Shown here in pieces: positions 1 to 8,864 of a stretch of 63,269 bases of DNA. The notes under the pieces are model-generated. The model saw only the letters and a program-made list of their open reading frames with translations. It did not search any database and was not told the origin of the DNA. The stretch is taken from positions 1 to 63,269 of the forward strand of contig CAISFO010000016.1 of NCBI GenBank assembly GCA_903884655.1, in the 5' to 3' direction. Positions within the stretch are counted from its first letter, which is position 1; each line of letters begins with the position of its first letter. Source of the stretch: an uncultured Holophagaceae bacterium. GTDB lineage: Bacteria; Acidobacteriota; Holophagae; Holophagales; Holophagaceae. The position numbers and the translations under genes were made by a program.

Positions 1-533
1 ATCACTTCCGAGCCGATCTCCGCCAGCCAGGTGAAGCGCTCCTGGCTCATGTTCTCGGGCAGGATGGCGATGGCCGTGCAACCCAGCACCGCGGAGTCAA
101 AGGCGCCGCCGCGGCAGTAGTTCCCCGTGGAGGGCCAGACGGCCTTGTGGTAGTCGGGATCGAACTCGCCGCTCACGAGCCGGGGCACCAGGCAGGCGAA
201 GGCGGCGCCGACCTTGTGGGCACCTGTGGGGAAGTACTTCCCGACCAGGCCGATGATGCGGGCCTTCACGCCGGTGATGGCGGAGGGGATCTCCAGGTGG
301 TTGGGGCCGCCGAAGAGGCCGGTCTCGGGATCGTTCTTCCAGGTGATACGGAACAGGTTGGCGGGATCGATATCCCAGAGGCCCACGTGCTTCAGGCGGG
401 CCTTGACGGACTCGGGGGCGGTCTCCGGATGGCGCATCTGGGCGAAGGTGGGGATGATGATGCCCCGCTCCTTGCAGCGTTTGGCGGTGCGCTTGACGAC
501 TTCGGCGTTGTAGGTCTTCACGATCTGGGACAT
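1..533 (-). CDS. PLP-dependent enzyme beta-subunit-like protein (3' end missing)
   Basis: Reading from the ATG at 533 towards the left edge gives about 177 residues before the window ends, so the C-terminus is missing. The piece contains KYFPTGAHKVGAAF, which looks like the PLP-lysine loop of fold-type II enzymes (tryptophan synthase beta/cysteine synthase superfamily), followed by STGNYCRGG, a typical phosphate-binding Ser/Thr-Gly-Asn stretch. I recall proteins named pyridoxal-5'-phosphate-dependent protein subunit beta beside ygeW in anaerobes, and this looks like one. A strong ribosome site (AGAGG) lies upstream and the ygeW stop is 19 bases away, so it is the last visible gene of the purine cluster operon. 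Its reaction is unknown; elimination of ammonia from an amino-acid-like product of ring opening is an inference. Confidence 0.75.
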   Translation of the reverse strand, partial: MSQIVKTYNAEVVKRTAKRCKERGIIIPTFAQMRHPETAPESVKARLKHVGLWDIDPANLFRITWKNDPETGLFGGPNHLEIPSAITGVKARIIGLVGKYFPTGAHKVGAAFACLVPRLVSGEFDPDYHKAVWPSTGNYCRGGAFDSAVLGCTAIAILPENMSQERFTWLAEIGSEV

Positions 534-552
534 GTCATATCCTCTCAGGGCA

Positions 553-1740
553 TTACAGGCAGAGGTTCTGGGAGCGCTTGATGATCTGCTCGAGCTTGGC
601 GCCGGGATCCTTCATGCGGGTGAGGAACATGAGGGCACTGATGATGAAGGGCTTGTATGCAGCTTCCTGGTAGGTGGAGATGCGGTACTGCTCGAATACT
701 TCGGCGGAAACCTCGCCCGCCTGGCAGCTGACATCCGTGATGTCCGCGGGCAGGCAGTGCATGTAGAGGGCTTTCTTGCCGGCGGTGGTGTCCATCTTCG
801 CCCGGGTGCATTCCCAGTCCGTGTGCTTGGCGTTGTTGGCCAGGCATTCCTTCTCCAGGGCCTTGAGACCGTCCTTGTCGGAGGTCTTGAGCAGTTCGGT
901 GCGGCGCTGCATGACATGGAAGGGGGCCCAGGACTTGGGGTACACGATATCGGCGCCGGCGAAGGCTTCGTCCATGCTGTTGGACACGGAGAACTTCCCA
1001 CCAGATTTCTTGGCCTGCTTGCCCGCCAGTTCGACCACCTCGGGGATGAGGCCGTAGCCCTCGGGATAGGCCAGCCGCACGTCCATGCCGAAGCGGCTCA
1101 TGAGGCCGATGATGCCCTGGGGCACCGACAGTGGCTTGCCGTAGCTGGGGCTGTAGGCCCAGGTCATGGCGATCTTCTTGCCCTTGAGGGCCTCCAGGCT
1201 GCCGAAGTGCTCCTTCAGCCAGGCCAGGTCCGCCATGGACTGGGTGGGATGGTCGATGTCGCACTGCAGGTTGATGATGCTCGGGCGGCGGTGCAGCACG
1301 CCCTGCTTGTTGCCATCCGTAAGGGCCTCGCCCACCTCGCGCATGTAGGAGTTGCCCTCGCCCAGGAACATGTCGTCGCGGATGCCGATGACCTCCGTAA
1401 GGAAGCTGATCATGTTGGCGGTCTCGCGCACGGTCTCGCCATGGGCCACCTGGCTCTTCTCCTCGTCCAGATCCGCGAGGCTCAGGCCCATGGCGGCGGC
1501 GGCGCTGGCGAAACTGAAGCGGGTGCGGGTCGAGTTGTCCCGGAAGATGGAGATGGCCAGTCCGGTGTCGAAGGAGCGGTAGGACTTGCCTTCCTTGTGC
1601 AGGGTCTTGAGGGTGTCGGCCAGGGTGAGGATGGCGCGGATCTGCTCCTCGGGGTGCTCCCAGGTGAGGAGGAAGTCCTTTTGGAAGAGGTCGGTCTTCA
1701 GGGCCTGGAAGGCTTTGAGGTTTTCGGCGAGGGTGGGCAT
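553..1740 (-). CDS. ygeW: Knotted carbamoyltransferase YgeW
   Basis: A 395-residue protein of the aspartate/ornithine carbamoyltransferase superfamily. FRDNSTRTRFSF near residue 70 is the carbamoyl-phosphate loop (S-T-R-T) and HCLPAD near residue 335 is the conserved second motif. The extended N-terminus and the DDMFLGEGNSYMREV segment match the YgeW subgroup rather than ArgF or PyrB. In related clusters YgeW is thought to phosphorolyse a carbamoylated intermediate of purine breakdown, giving carbamoyl phosphate that carbamate kinase (13186-14133 here) turns into ATP. The true substrate is not certain. The ATG at 1740 is preceded by AAGGAG. It follows the hydantoinase gene by 28 bases and precedes the PLP enzyme in one transcription unit. 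Confidence 0.93.
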   Translation of the reverse strand: MPTLAENLKAFQALKTDLFQKDFLLTWEHPEEQIRAILTLADTLKTLHKEGKSYRSFDTGLAISIFRDNSTRTRFSFASAAAAMGLSLADLDEEKSQVAHGETVRETANMISFLTEVIGIRDDMFLGEGNSYMREVGEALTDGNKQGVLHRRPSIINLQCDIDHPTQSMADLAWLKEHFGSLEALKGKKIAMTWAYSPSYGKPLSVPQGIIGLMSRFGMDVRLAYPEGYGLIPEVVELAGKQAKKSGGKFSVSNSMDEAFAGADIVYPKSWAPFHVMQRRTELLKTSDKDGLKALEKECLANNAKHTDWECTRAKMDTTAGKKALYMHCLPADITDVSCQAGEVSAEVFEQYRISTYQEAAYKPFIISALMFLTRMKDPGAKLEQIIKRSQNLCL

Positions 1741-1768
1741 CGGGGCTCCTTGTTCGATCAGATTCGGG

Positions 1769-3130
1769 CTAAGTCAGGGAGGAAGGCGGGGGCTGGAGGA
1801 AAATGCCGCCGGGGGCGTCGGGCTGGGTGAGTCGGCCCTGCTCGACCCGGTGGTCGCCCCGCAGCAACACATGGCGGATGGCGAGGGAGGTGATGAAGCC
1901 CGGGAAGGCTTCGAAGGCCGGGGCCGCGGTGGAGCGCAGGGGACGTTCAGGGCCCTTGGGATCGAGGACGACGAGGTCGGCGTCCATGCCCGGTTTGAGT
2001 GCGCCCTTGCGGTCCCCGACGCCGGCCCGGCGCGCGGGGTTCAGGGACACATGGGTGGAGAGCCCCAGGGCGGCGCGGTCGGGATCGTCTTCCCAGATCT
2101 TCCAGGTCACATGGGGCAGCGAGCCCAGGCCCGGCATGCCGTTGGGCACGGTGCGCAGGTCCTGGTGGTTCCAGCCGTCCTTGTCCCGGGCGCAGAAGGG
2201 GCAGTGGTCCGTGGCGATGATGTCGGCGGCGCCCTGGCGGATCAAGTCCAGGAAAGGGGCGCGGTTTCCCCGCAGGGGCGGCGAGCAGAGCCAGCGGTGG
2301 CCGTCCTCCCGGGCCAGCCAGGAGTCGTCCAGGAACAGGTACTGGGGACAGGTCTCGAAGCTGAGATCCCCCCTGCCCCGGTTCGCCACCAGGTGCCGGG
2401 CGCCTTCCAGCGTGGACACATGCACCACGTGCATTGATGTGTGGTGGGCCAGGGCCAGCTCCACCACCTTCTGGATGGCCAGGATCTCGGCGGCCTCGGG
2501 CCGCATCAGGGTGTGGGTGAAGGGCTTGGACAGGTCCAGGCTGGTGGCGTCCACAGCCTCGATGAGCGCGTCGTCCTCGCAGTGGATGAGGAACTGGCCG
2601 CCCAGGGGGCCCAGCTTCTGGAAGAGCTCTTCGATGCGCCCGTAGCTGGCGTAGATGCCCGCGGCCTTGTAGGTGGTGTAGAGCTTCAGGGTGTGGTACC
2701 CGCCAGCCAGGAGGCGCCGCAGCGTGTCGAGGTCCGCAGCACTGAAGGTGGTGGGCGTGAGGTGCCAGAGCACATCGCTGTGGCTCTTGCCCTCGGCCTT
2801 CGCCCGGGCCCGGGCCATGGCCTGGAGCAGGCTCTCGCCCTCGCCCTGGGTCACGAAGGTGCAGAGGGTGGTGATGCCGTTCTCCAGCCCCACGCGGGTG
2901 GCGGACTCGTAGGTGTCGGCCAGGTAGAAGGGGCCGATCTCATCGTCCACATGGGTGTGGAAGTCGATGAAGCCCGGCAGCACGTAGCAGCCGGCGGCAT
3001 CGATCACCTTGTCCGCCGAGGCGGGCTCCGGCGCGCCCACGGCCGCGATCCGCTCGCCCTCGACCAGGACATCCAGCTGCTGGAGCTGGCCATCGAGGGC
3101 CACGCGGCCGTTGCGGATGAGGGTCTTCAT
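1769..3130 (-). CDS. hydA: Dihydropyrimidinase/hydantoinase-family cyclic amidohydrolase
   Basis: A 453-residue cytosolic metal-dependent amidohydrolase. GFIDFHTHVDDEIGPF near residue 55 carries the metal-binding H-x-H; TLKLYTTYKAAGIY near 147 holds the Lys expected to be carboxylated; HVVHVSTLEGA and ATDHCPF supply further metal ligands. The family opens cyclic amides such as dihydropyrimidines, hydantoins and allantoin-like rings. In this cluster it probably hydrolyses a ring made by the molybdenum hydroxylases and YgfK (inference). Its ATG overlaps the stop of the upstream threonine synthase-like gene as ATGA, showing translational coupling. Length and motifs fit D-hydantoinase/HyuA; the exact substrate cannot be read from sequence. 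No frameshift or missing ligand was seen. Confidence 0.9.
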   Translation of the reverse strand: MKTLIRNGRVALDGQLQQLDVLVEGERIAAVGAPEPASADKVIDAAGCYVLPGFIDFHTHVDDEIGPFYLADTYESATRVGLENGITTLCTFVTQGEGESLLQAMARARAKAEGKSHSDVLWHLTPTTFSAADLDTLRRLLAGGYHTLKLYTTYKAAGIYASYGRIEELFQKLGPLGGQFLIHCEDDALIEAVDATSLDLSKPFTHTLMRPEAAEILAIQKVVELALAHHTSMHVVHVSTLEGARHLVANRGRGDLSFETCPQYLFLDDSWLAREDGHRWLCSPPLRGNRAPFLDLIRQGAADIIATDHCPFCARDKDGWNHQDLRTVPNGMPGLGSLPHVTWKIWEDDPDRAALGLSTHVSLNPARRAGVGDRKGALKPGMDADLVVLDPKGPERPLRSTAAPAFEAFPGFITSLAIRHVLLRGDHRVEQGRLTQPDAPGGIFLQPPPSSLT

Positions 3131-4341
3131 AGGGTGAGGGAATCCAGCACCGGCGGCACCGCCGGGGGAATGCTGATGCGGGAGAGGGGGGCTTCCACGT
3201 CCTTGAGGCCGTGGCCCGTGGCGAGGATGACCACGGGGCCGGAGCCGACGAGGCGGTCGGGCCCGGCCTGAAGCTTCACCAGCCCAGCCAGGGCCGCGGC
3301 GCCGGCAGGCTCGGTGAAGATGCCGGACTGGCCGGCCATCTGGGCCTGGGCCTCGAGGATCTCGGCGTCGGTCACGGTGAGGGTGAGGCCCCGGCTCTCC
3401 TGGATGGCGCGGCGGGCGCCATGGGCGTTGCTGGGACAGGTGACGGAAATGGAATCCGCGCGGGTGGTGGGGTTCACCGCGTCCGAGTAGACCCCGGTCT
3501 GCACGTAGCGGTGGATGGCGTCAGAGCTTTCGGCCTGCACACCGATGAGGCGCGGCAGCCGGTCGATGAGGCCGGCCCGCTGCAGGTCCACGAAGGCCTT
3601 GTGCACGCCACCGAGGATCACGCCGTCGCCCACGGACACGAAGATGGCCTCGGGCACCTGGTAGCCCAGCTGGGCCCAGATCTCCAGCCCGGCGGTCTTC
3701 TTGCCTTCGATGGTGAGGGGGTGGTACGCCGTGTTGCGGTTGAGGCCGCCGCGCTGGGCCGTGTACTCCAGCGAGAGGGCGAAGGCGTCATCGTAGGTGC
3801 CCTGGATAGGCACCACCTGGGCACCATAGAGGACCATCTGCACCAGCTTGGCCTTGGGGGCCTTCTCGGGCACGAAGATGAGGGCCCGGGTGCCCGTGGA
3901 GGCGCACACCGCCGCCAGAGCCGAGGCCGCATTGCCCGTGGAGGCCGCCACCACCAGGTCAATGCCCAGGCGGCGGGCTTCCGCCACCACCAGGAAGGAG
4001 GCCCGGTCCTTGAGGCTGCCGCTGGGGTTCAGGCCGTCGTTCTTGATCCAGAGGCTGGCCACGCCCAGCCCGGCGCCGAGCCGGTCCGCGCGCGCCAGGG
4101 GTGTGTTCCCCACGGGAAGGGGGGGATGGAATTCGGGTTCCACCGCGCAGAAGAGGTTCCAGTCCGGGCGCTCCCGGTCAAACTCCCTGCGGATGGCCGC
4201 GTAGTCGAAGACCGCCTCCAGCACGCCCACCAGGGGAATGCCGGGCCGGTAGCCCTTCCCGCACTCGGGGCAGAGGTAGCGCACGGCGGTCCTGGGATAG
4301 GTCCGCTGGCAGTCCGTGCACCGGTAGGAGAAGGGGGTCAT
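3127..4341 (-). CDS. Threonine synthase-like PLP lyase with N-terminal zinc ribbon
   Basis: About 404 residues from the ATG at 4341; an upstream in-frame TTG at 4359 would add six residues. The N-terminus has two CxxC pairs (CTDCQRTYPRT and YLCPECGKGY), a zinc ribbon found in one class of threonine synthases. NPSGSLKDRAS is the PLP-lysine loop, AASTGNAASALA the phosphate-binding loop, and FTEPAGAAALAG lies late in the chain. By fold it is threonine synthase (EC 4.2.3.1). Its position inside a purine-degradation operon, coupled to the hydantoinase gene, makes a catabolic PLP elimination more likely than threonine synthesis; E. coli-type clusters carry diaminopropionate ammonia-lyase YgeX here. 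That replacement is my inference. Confidence 0.82.
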   Translation of the reverse strand: MTPFSYRCTDCQRTYPRTAVRYLCPECGKGYRPGIPLVGVLEAVFDYAAIRREFDRERPDWNLFCAVEPEFHPPLPVGNTPLARADRLGAGLGVASLWIKNDGLNPSGSLKDRASFLVVAEARRLGIDLVVAASTGNAASALAAVCASTGTRALIFVPEKAPKAKLVQMVLYGAQVVPIQGTYDDAFALSLEYTAQRGGLNRNTAYHPLTIEGKKTAGLEIWAQLGYQVPEAIFVSVGDGVILGGVHKAFVDLQRAGLIDRLPRLIGVQAESSDAIHRYVQTGVYSDAVNPTTRADSISVTCPSNAHGARRAIQESRGLTLTVTDAEILEAQAQMAGQSGIFTEPAGAAALAGLVKLQAGPDRLVGSGPVVILATGHGLKDVEAPLSRISIPPAVPPVLDSLTL

Positions 4342-4404
4342 GGCCACCTTGGGAAACAAGAAGCCCGCGCAGAGGTCGCCCTCCGCGCGGGCCGGTGCTG
4401 CGGT

Positions 4405-5298
4405 TTAGAAGTGGATTTCAGCCGAGAGCATCAGGGCCGTGGTCCGCTCGTTGTTGTTCCAGGGGCCCTTGCCAGTGGCAGGGTCAAAGGCGGCCGGGGC
4501 GGAGAAGTTCTTGCCGCCGAACTTGTTGTTCCAGTACTCGAAGCCGGGGCCGATGAAGACGCCACCGGCCTTGCGGCCGAAGATGCCGCTGATGTCGAAC
4601 ATCAGGTACATGTCGCCGACGGTCTCAGCCTTGGTATCCACGCCGAAGCCGTCCTTGCCCTTGGGGCCGACATAGTTGGCCCAGCCCTTGAAGGTCACGG
4701 GTACGCCCAGGTCGAAGCCCTTGTGCCAGGAGGTGAAGACCATGTACTGGGTCTTGAAGTCCACTTCCTTCTGCACCACGCCGTTGTAGTTGGCCTCGCG
4801 GCAGCCGCCGATGCCCAGGTTCCAGAAGCCGTGGGAGACATCGAAGCCGAACTGGAAGCCCGCCATCATCAGCTTCTTGTTGGAGGCGAACTGGTTGTCC
4901 TGGGAGTCGAAGTCGAAGCCCACGGTGAAATCCACTTCCCGCACGGGGCCGAACTTCAGGTCGGTCTTGAAGACCTTGCCGAGGTCGAAGCTGGAGCGGT
5001 AGACCACATAGACTTCGGTGTTGCCGGGAACGCCCGCGGTGGGCTGACCCGTGGTGGTGTTGGCGGGGGCGCTCTTCGTGGCGGAGAGCATGTTCACGTC
5101 GAAGAAGTTCGTGCCGTAGTCCCAGCCGGCGGCGCCGCTGAGCTCGAGGCGGTTCTTGACCTGGGTGCCCACGAGGCCTGGATCGCGGAACTGGTTGCTG
5201 TACTGGTAGCCCACGAAGGTGTCGCTCCAGTTGGCGGCACTCGCGGGGATGGAAGCCAGGGCCACGAGGCCCAGGGCGGCGGCGGTGAGGATCTTCAT
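4405..5298 (-). CDS. Tsx-like outer-membrane nucleoside channel
   Basis: A 297-residue exported protein: a signal peptide of about 21 residues ending ASIPASA, then alternating aromatic and polar stretches typical of a beta-barrel, ending in Phe (AEIHF), the usual outer-membrane assembly signal. YQYSNQFRDPG near the N-terminus and the WNNKFGG region resemble the nucleoside-specific channel Tsx family (Channel_Tsx). That fits the adjacent BMP-type importer and purine genes: the barrel would let nucleosides or bases cross the outer membrane. It is separated from ygfK upstream by 232 bases that hold an A/T-rich island, so it may have its own promoter. Family assignment rests on recall and context. 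Confidence 0.75.
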   Translation of the reverse strand: MKILTAAALGLVALASIPASAANWSDTFVGYQYSNQFRDPGLVGTQVKNRLELSGAAGWDYGTNFFDVNMLSATKSAPANTTTGQPTAGVPGNTEVYVVYRSSFDLGKVFKTDLKFGPVREVDFTVGFDFDSQDNQFASNKKLMMAGFQFGFDVSHGFWNLGIGGCREANYNGVVQKEVDFKTQYMVFTSWHKGFDLGVPVTFKGWANYVGPKGKDGFGVDTKAETVGDMYLMFDISGIFGRKAGGVFIGPGFEYWNNKFGGKNFSAPAAFDPATGKGPWNNNERTTALMLSAEIHF

Positions 5299-5481
5299 GC
5301 GTTACTCCGGTGGTGGAGGTGCCAGGGGGGCCTGGACCTCGAGTTGGGTGGGGTGGGGGAAAAGGGGTGTTGAAGTGGACGGAGAAGAAAGCGTCGAAGC
5401 AGGTGCCGAGGATGTGGTGCGGATGCAGCGGGGTCATCCGGAAGGAGCCATCCGTTCATTCGCCAGTTTCAAGAGCAGGGT

Positions 5482-5530
5482 AAGATAGAAACCCCCAGGG
5501 TCAACAAAATTTTTTTGGGACGAAAAATTT
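5482..5530 (-). promoter_or_regulatory. A/T-rich island and possible promoter ahead of the Tsx-like gene
   Basis: In a 232-base gap between ygfK and the Tsx-like gene, a strongly A/T-rich stretch with two A(n)T(n) tracts stands out from the GC-rich surroundings. Read leftwards, a weak -35 (ATTTTG, 5505-5510) and -10 (TATCTT, 5482-5487) are 17 bases apart. It could equally be an operator or part of a ygfK terminator. The rest of the gap (5299-5481) shows nothing clear. Confidence 0.35.
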
Positions 5531-8500
5531 TTACTCAGAGGCTGAAACCAAGGCTGGCAGTGCGGTTTCGACATTGAGCAGGGCGATGAGGGTGGCGCAG
5601 GGCCCCAGGTCCACGAGGGTACCCTCGGGAAGGTGGGAGAGGGCTTCCACGGAGTCCACTCGCCAAGTGCCGGAGGTCAATCGCGCCAGCACTTCGGAGC
5701 TGCGGTATTCGGCCTGGCCGCCTTGAATTTCCAGCCGGTGATTCCTGCCGGCCAGCCGGGCTTCGATCACAAGTCCCCCGGGACCCCGGGTCAGGCGGAA
5801 GGCATCGCCCTTGGCCTCCCGGAAACCCTCGGCGTCGATCCAGAAGCGGGGCTTGTCCTTGTAGGGGGCGCCGGCGGCCGGGCAGAAGGTGTCGCAGTTC
5901 CCGCACTCGTTGCAGTAGTCGGCGATGTTCAGGGTCTGCACCCGCTGGTCCACCCGGAAGGCCTTCGCGCCCTCGGGCACCAGACGGCCCTGGCGCTGCA
6001 CCAGCAGGGGCAGGCTCAGGCTGAAGGGCTCGATGCCGTACGCCATGTTGGCCCGGTTGGGGCACACGGTGACGCAGAGGCTGCACAGGTCGTCGCAGTC
6101 CAGGCAGCGGCTGGCCTCCTTCTGCGCGGCCTCGGCGTCGAAGGGCTTGAGCACTTCGTCGAAGCCGTGGCGGTCCGTCAAGGGCAGCACGGGCACCTTC
6201 TGGGCCCCCAGGAGCCGGCCCTTCTTTTCCATGAGGGCCGCGTCTGCCTGGCCCTTCTCCAGCACGGGCTCGGGCTTCAGCTCCACGCCATGGCGGGCGG
6301 CAATACCCTCCGCCACGGCGCGGCCATCGGCGATGGCCAGGATCACGGAAGAAGCGCCGTGCACCACGTCACCGCCCGCGAAGAGGCCGGGCACGGAGGT
6401 CTCCCGAGTGCGGGGATCCACGACCAGGTAGCCGCTGGCGTTCCGCTGGACCTCAAGGCCGTCGAGGAAATCCAGTACCGCTTCCTGGCTGATGGCCGAG
6501 ATGATGGTATCGGCGGGCAACACGACTTCGCTGCCCTCCACCGGCACCGGCCGCGGCCGGCCCGAGGCATCCCGCTCGCCCAAGCGCATGCGGGTGCAGG
6601 CGAGGCCCGCCACCCTGCCGCCTTCGGCCAACACTGAAGCTGGGGCCACCAGGTCGCGGATGTGGATGCCTTCTTCGATGCAGTCGTGGACCTCGGCGGG
6701 ATCCGCGGGCATCTGGGCCCGGGTACGGCGGTACACGATGGTCACGTCGCCGCCCGGCACCAGCCGGATGGCGGAGCGCACCGCATCCATGGCAGAGTTG
6801 CCGGCGCCGATGACCAGGATGCGCTGGCCCAGGTCCATGGGCGTTTCGGCGCGCACCTTGTCCAGGAAGTCCAGGGCGTCCATGACTCCGGGCGTGTCCT
6901 CGCCGGGAATGCCGAGGCGCTTGCCCTTCTGGGCCCCCACCGCCAGGAAGACGCTATCGTAGCCGCGGCGCAGCTCGGCCAGGGTGAAGTCGCGGCCCAG
7001 CACCTGACCCAGGCGGATCTCCACGCCCAGCTCCCGCAGGCGGACGAGATCCCCTTCCAAGGTTTCGTTCGGCAGCCGGTAGGCCGGGATGAGCCCGCCC
7101 ACCATTCCGCCCAGCTCCTGCTTGGCCTCGAAGACGATCGGTTCGAAGCCTGCTTTGGCCAGGAAGTAGGCCGCGGAGAGGCCCGCGGGTCCGGCGCCCA
7201 CGATGGCCACCTTCACACCCAGGGACGGGCCGCGCACCTCGGCAGGAAGCTTCCCGGCGCTTTCAAAGGCGAAGCGCTTGATCTCGCGGATGGCGAGGGG
7301 TGCGTCGTAGAAATTGCGGACGCAGCGCTCGGTGCAGGGGTGGTCGCAGACACTGCCTGTGATGCCCGGCTGGGGGTTGGTGCGGAGGATGACTTCCATG
7401 GCCTCGGCGGGCTTGCCATGGGCCACCAGCCACAGGTAGTCGGGGATGTTCTGGTTGGTGGGGCAGGCGTCCACGCAGGGCGCATTGATGCAGTCGAAGT
7501 GGCCCAGGGGCCGGTCGCCCTTGAAGTCCAGGGGCCGGATGCGGCGCACGTAGGCGTCGTCACCCAGCACCTTCACCGCATGCCGGGCCAGGTTGAAGCG
7601 GGCGCCATGGCCGCCGGAGCTGGCCTGCACGAAGGCGTCCAGGCTGTCCGCCCCGGCCTCGGTCATGGCCGCCTCGAGATTCACCAGGTACTGCTGGAGG
7701 CGGGCGTAGCCGCCGGGCTTGAGCAGGTCCGTGCAGACAGTCACGGGGCCCAGGTTGTCCGCGATGAGATCCGGGAAGTTGCGGGCGTCGGCGCCGCCGC
7801 AGAAGCTGAGGGGCACCTTGCCGTCGGTCTCTTCCATCACCAGTTCGGCCAGGGACAAGGTGATGGGATGCAGAGCCCGGCCCGAGAGATACATCATCTT
7901 TTCGTTGGCGGGGAAGACGGGGCGGTGGTTGATCACTTCGAGCGTGTTGGTGAGCTTGAGGCCGAAGGTGGGTTCGAGACCTTCCGCCAGCGCCGCCAGC
8001 CGCTTCACCATGGCCATGGCATCGGCCCACTTGGGATCGTGGCCGAAGGCCTCGTCGGGCACCGTGATGTCGAACCCGAGGGTGTCATTGAGCAGGCCCC
8101 GCAGCCGCTCGGGACCGAGCAGCGTGGGGTTCAGCTTCACCCAGGTGTGCACGCCGAGCTCGGTGAGGAGGAACTTCGCGATGCGCTCGATCTCCGCGGG
8201 CGGGCAGCCGTGCATGGTGGAGAGCGTGATCTGGTTGGAGAGCTCGCTGGGTATGGCGATGTCCCGCACGCCGGGATAGACCTTGGCCACGGTATCGATG
8301 GCTTCGGCCAGGCGTGCACCGCCACTGCGCATGTCGGCGATGAACTTCTGGACGCGGGGATGCTGGATGCCCTCGAGGTTGTAGCCCACGCTCATGCTGA
8401 AGTGGGTGCCAGGGTCCGGCAGGCCGAACTTGTGGGCCAGGGCATGGATGAGCACCCAGCCGTTGAGGTACTCCGTGAAGGATTCCTCCAGCTTCAGCTC

Positions 8501-8833
8501 CTGGGACCACTCACAGTTGTAAGTCTCGTCCATGGCGTCGATGCAGGGGCGGCTCACCTCGATCTCGTCGAGGATCTGCACGGTCTTCAGCTCGATGAAC
8601 CGGGCGCCGCAGAGCCAGCTGGACACGATGTTCTGGGACAGCTGGGTGTGGGGCCCCGCCGCCACGCCCAGGGGCGCGGCCACGGTGTGGCCGAACATCT
8701 GCCGGGCGAGCTTGGCGTGCGGCAGCTGGAAGTTCTGCTTCGGGATGCCCAGCACCGCCTCCCGGCCGTCCAGCTCGCTGAAGATCCAGCGGCTGAGCAG
8801 CTCGAGGGGGGCGGAGCGAAAGGCTTTGTCCAT
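5531..8833 (-). CDS. ygfK: YgfK, multidomain iron-sulfur flavoprotein (putative selenate reductase subunit)
   Basis: About 1100 residues from the ATG at 8833 (MDKAFRSAPLELLSRW), preceded by ACGAGG; a longer upstream reading frame is not homologous. The N-terminal third looks like a dihydroorotate dehydrogenase-type flavin barrel. The middle carries Cys clusters CINAPCVDACPTNQNIP and CDHPCTERCVRNF followed by two Rossmann motifs (VAIVGAGPAGLSAAYF and ILVIGAGNSAMDAV), as in the glutamate synthase small subunit. The C-terminus has ferredoxin-like clusters CLDCDDLCSLCVTVCP and CNECGNCDTFCP. The name comes from E. coli; a role in reductive or electron-transfer steps of urate/purine degradation is better supported by its constant neighbours (YgeW, YgeY, XdhD) than selenate reduction is. 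It likely moves electrons between NAD(P)H, flavin and Fe-S centres. Confidence 0.93.
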   Translation of the reverse strand: MDKAFRSAPLELLSRWIFSELDGREAVLGIPKQNFQLPHAKLARQMFGHTVAAPLGVAAGPHTQLSQNIVSSWLCGARFIELKTVQILDEIEVSRPCIDAMDETYNCEWSQELKLEESFTEYLNGWVLIHALAHKFGLPDPGTHFSMSVGYNLEGIQHPRVQKFIADMRSGGARLAEAIDTVAKVYPGVRDIAIPSELSNQITLSTMHGCPPAEIERIAKFLLTELGVHTWVKLNPTLLGPERLRGLLNDTLGFDITVPDEAFGHDPKWADAMAMVKRLAALAEGLEPTFGLKLTNTLEVINHRPVFPANEKMMYLSGRALHPITLSLAELVMEETDGKVPLSFCGGADARNFPDLIADNLGPVTVCTDLLKPGGYARLQQYLVNLEAAMTEAGADSLDAFVQASSGGHGARFNLARHAVKVLGDDAYVRRIRPLDFKGDRPLGHFDCINAPCVDACPTNQNIPDYLWLVAHGKPAEAMEVILRTNPQPGITGSVCDHPCTERCVRNFYDAPLAIREIKRFAFESAGKLPAEVRGPSLGVKVAIVGAGPAGLSAAYFLAKAGFEPIVFEAKQELGGMVGGLIPAYRLPNETLEGDLVRLRELGVEIRLGQVLGRDFTLAELRRGYDSVFLAVGAQKGKRLGIPGEDTPGVMDALDFLDKVRAETPMDLGQRILVIGAGNSAMDAVRSAIRLVPGGDVTIVYRRTRAQMPADPAEVHDCIEEGIHIRDLVAPASVLAEGGRVAGLACTRMRLGERDASGRPRPVPVEGSEVVLPADTIISAISQEAVLDFLDGLEVQRNASGYLVVDPRTRETSVPGLFAGGDVVHGASSVILAIADGRAVAEGIAARHGVELKPEPVLEKGQADAALMEKKGRLLGAQKVPVLPLTDRHGFDEVLKPFDAEAAQKEASRCLDCDDLCSLCVTVCPNRANMAYGIEPFSLSLPLLVQRQGRLVPEGAKAFRVDQRVQTLNIADYCNECGNCDTFCPAAGAPYKDKPRFWIDAEGFREAKGDAFRLTRGPGGLVIEARLAGRNHRLEIQGGQAEYRSSEVLARLTSGTWRVDSVEALSHLPEGTLVDLGPCATLIALLNVETALPALVSASE

Positions 8834-8864
8834 GCGCGGTAAACCTCGTGAAGCTTGAGTGGGA

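Noticed and set aside
532..1830. Long plus-strand open frame of 432 codons opposite ygeW
   Set aside because: It is a GC-rich shadow of ygeW with no recognisable motif; similar long frames lie opposite most minus-strand genes here (for example 3211-5373 and 6662-8842).
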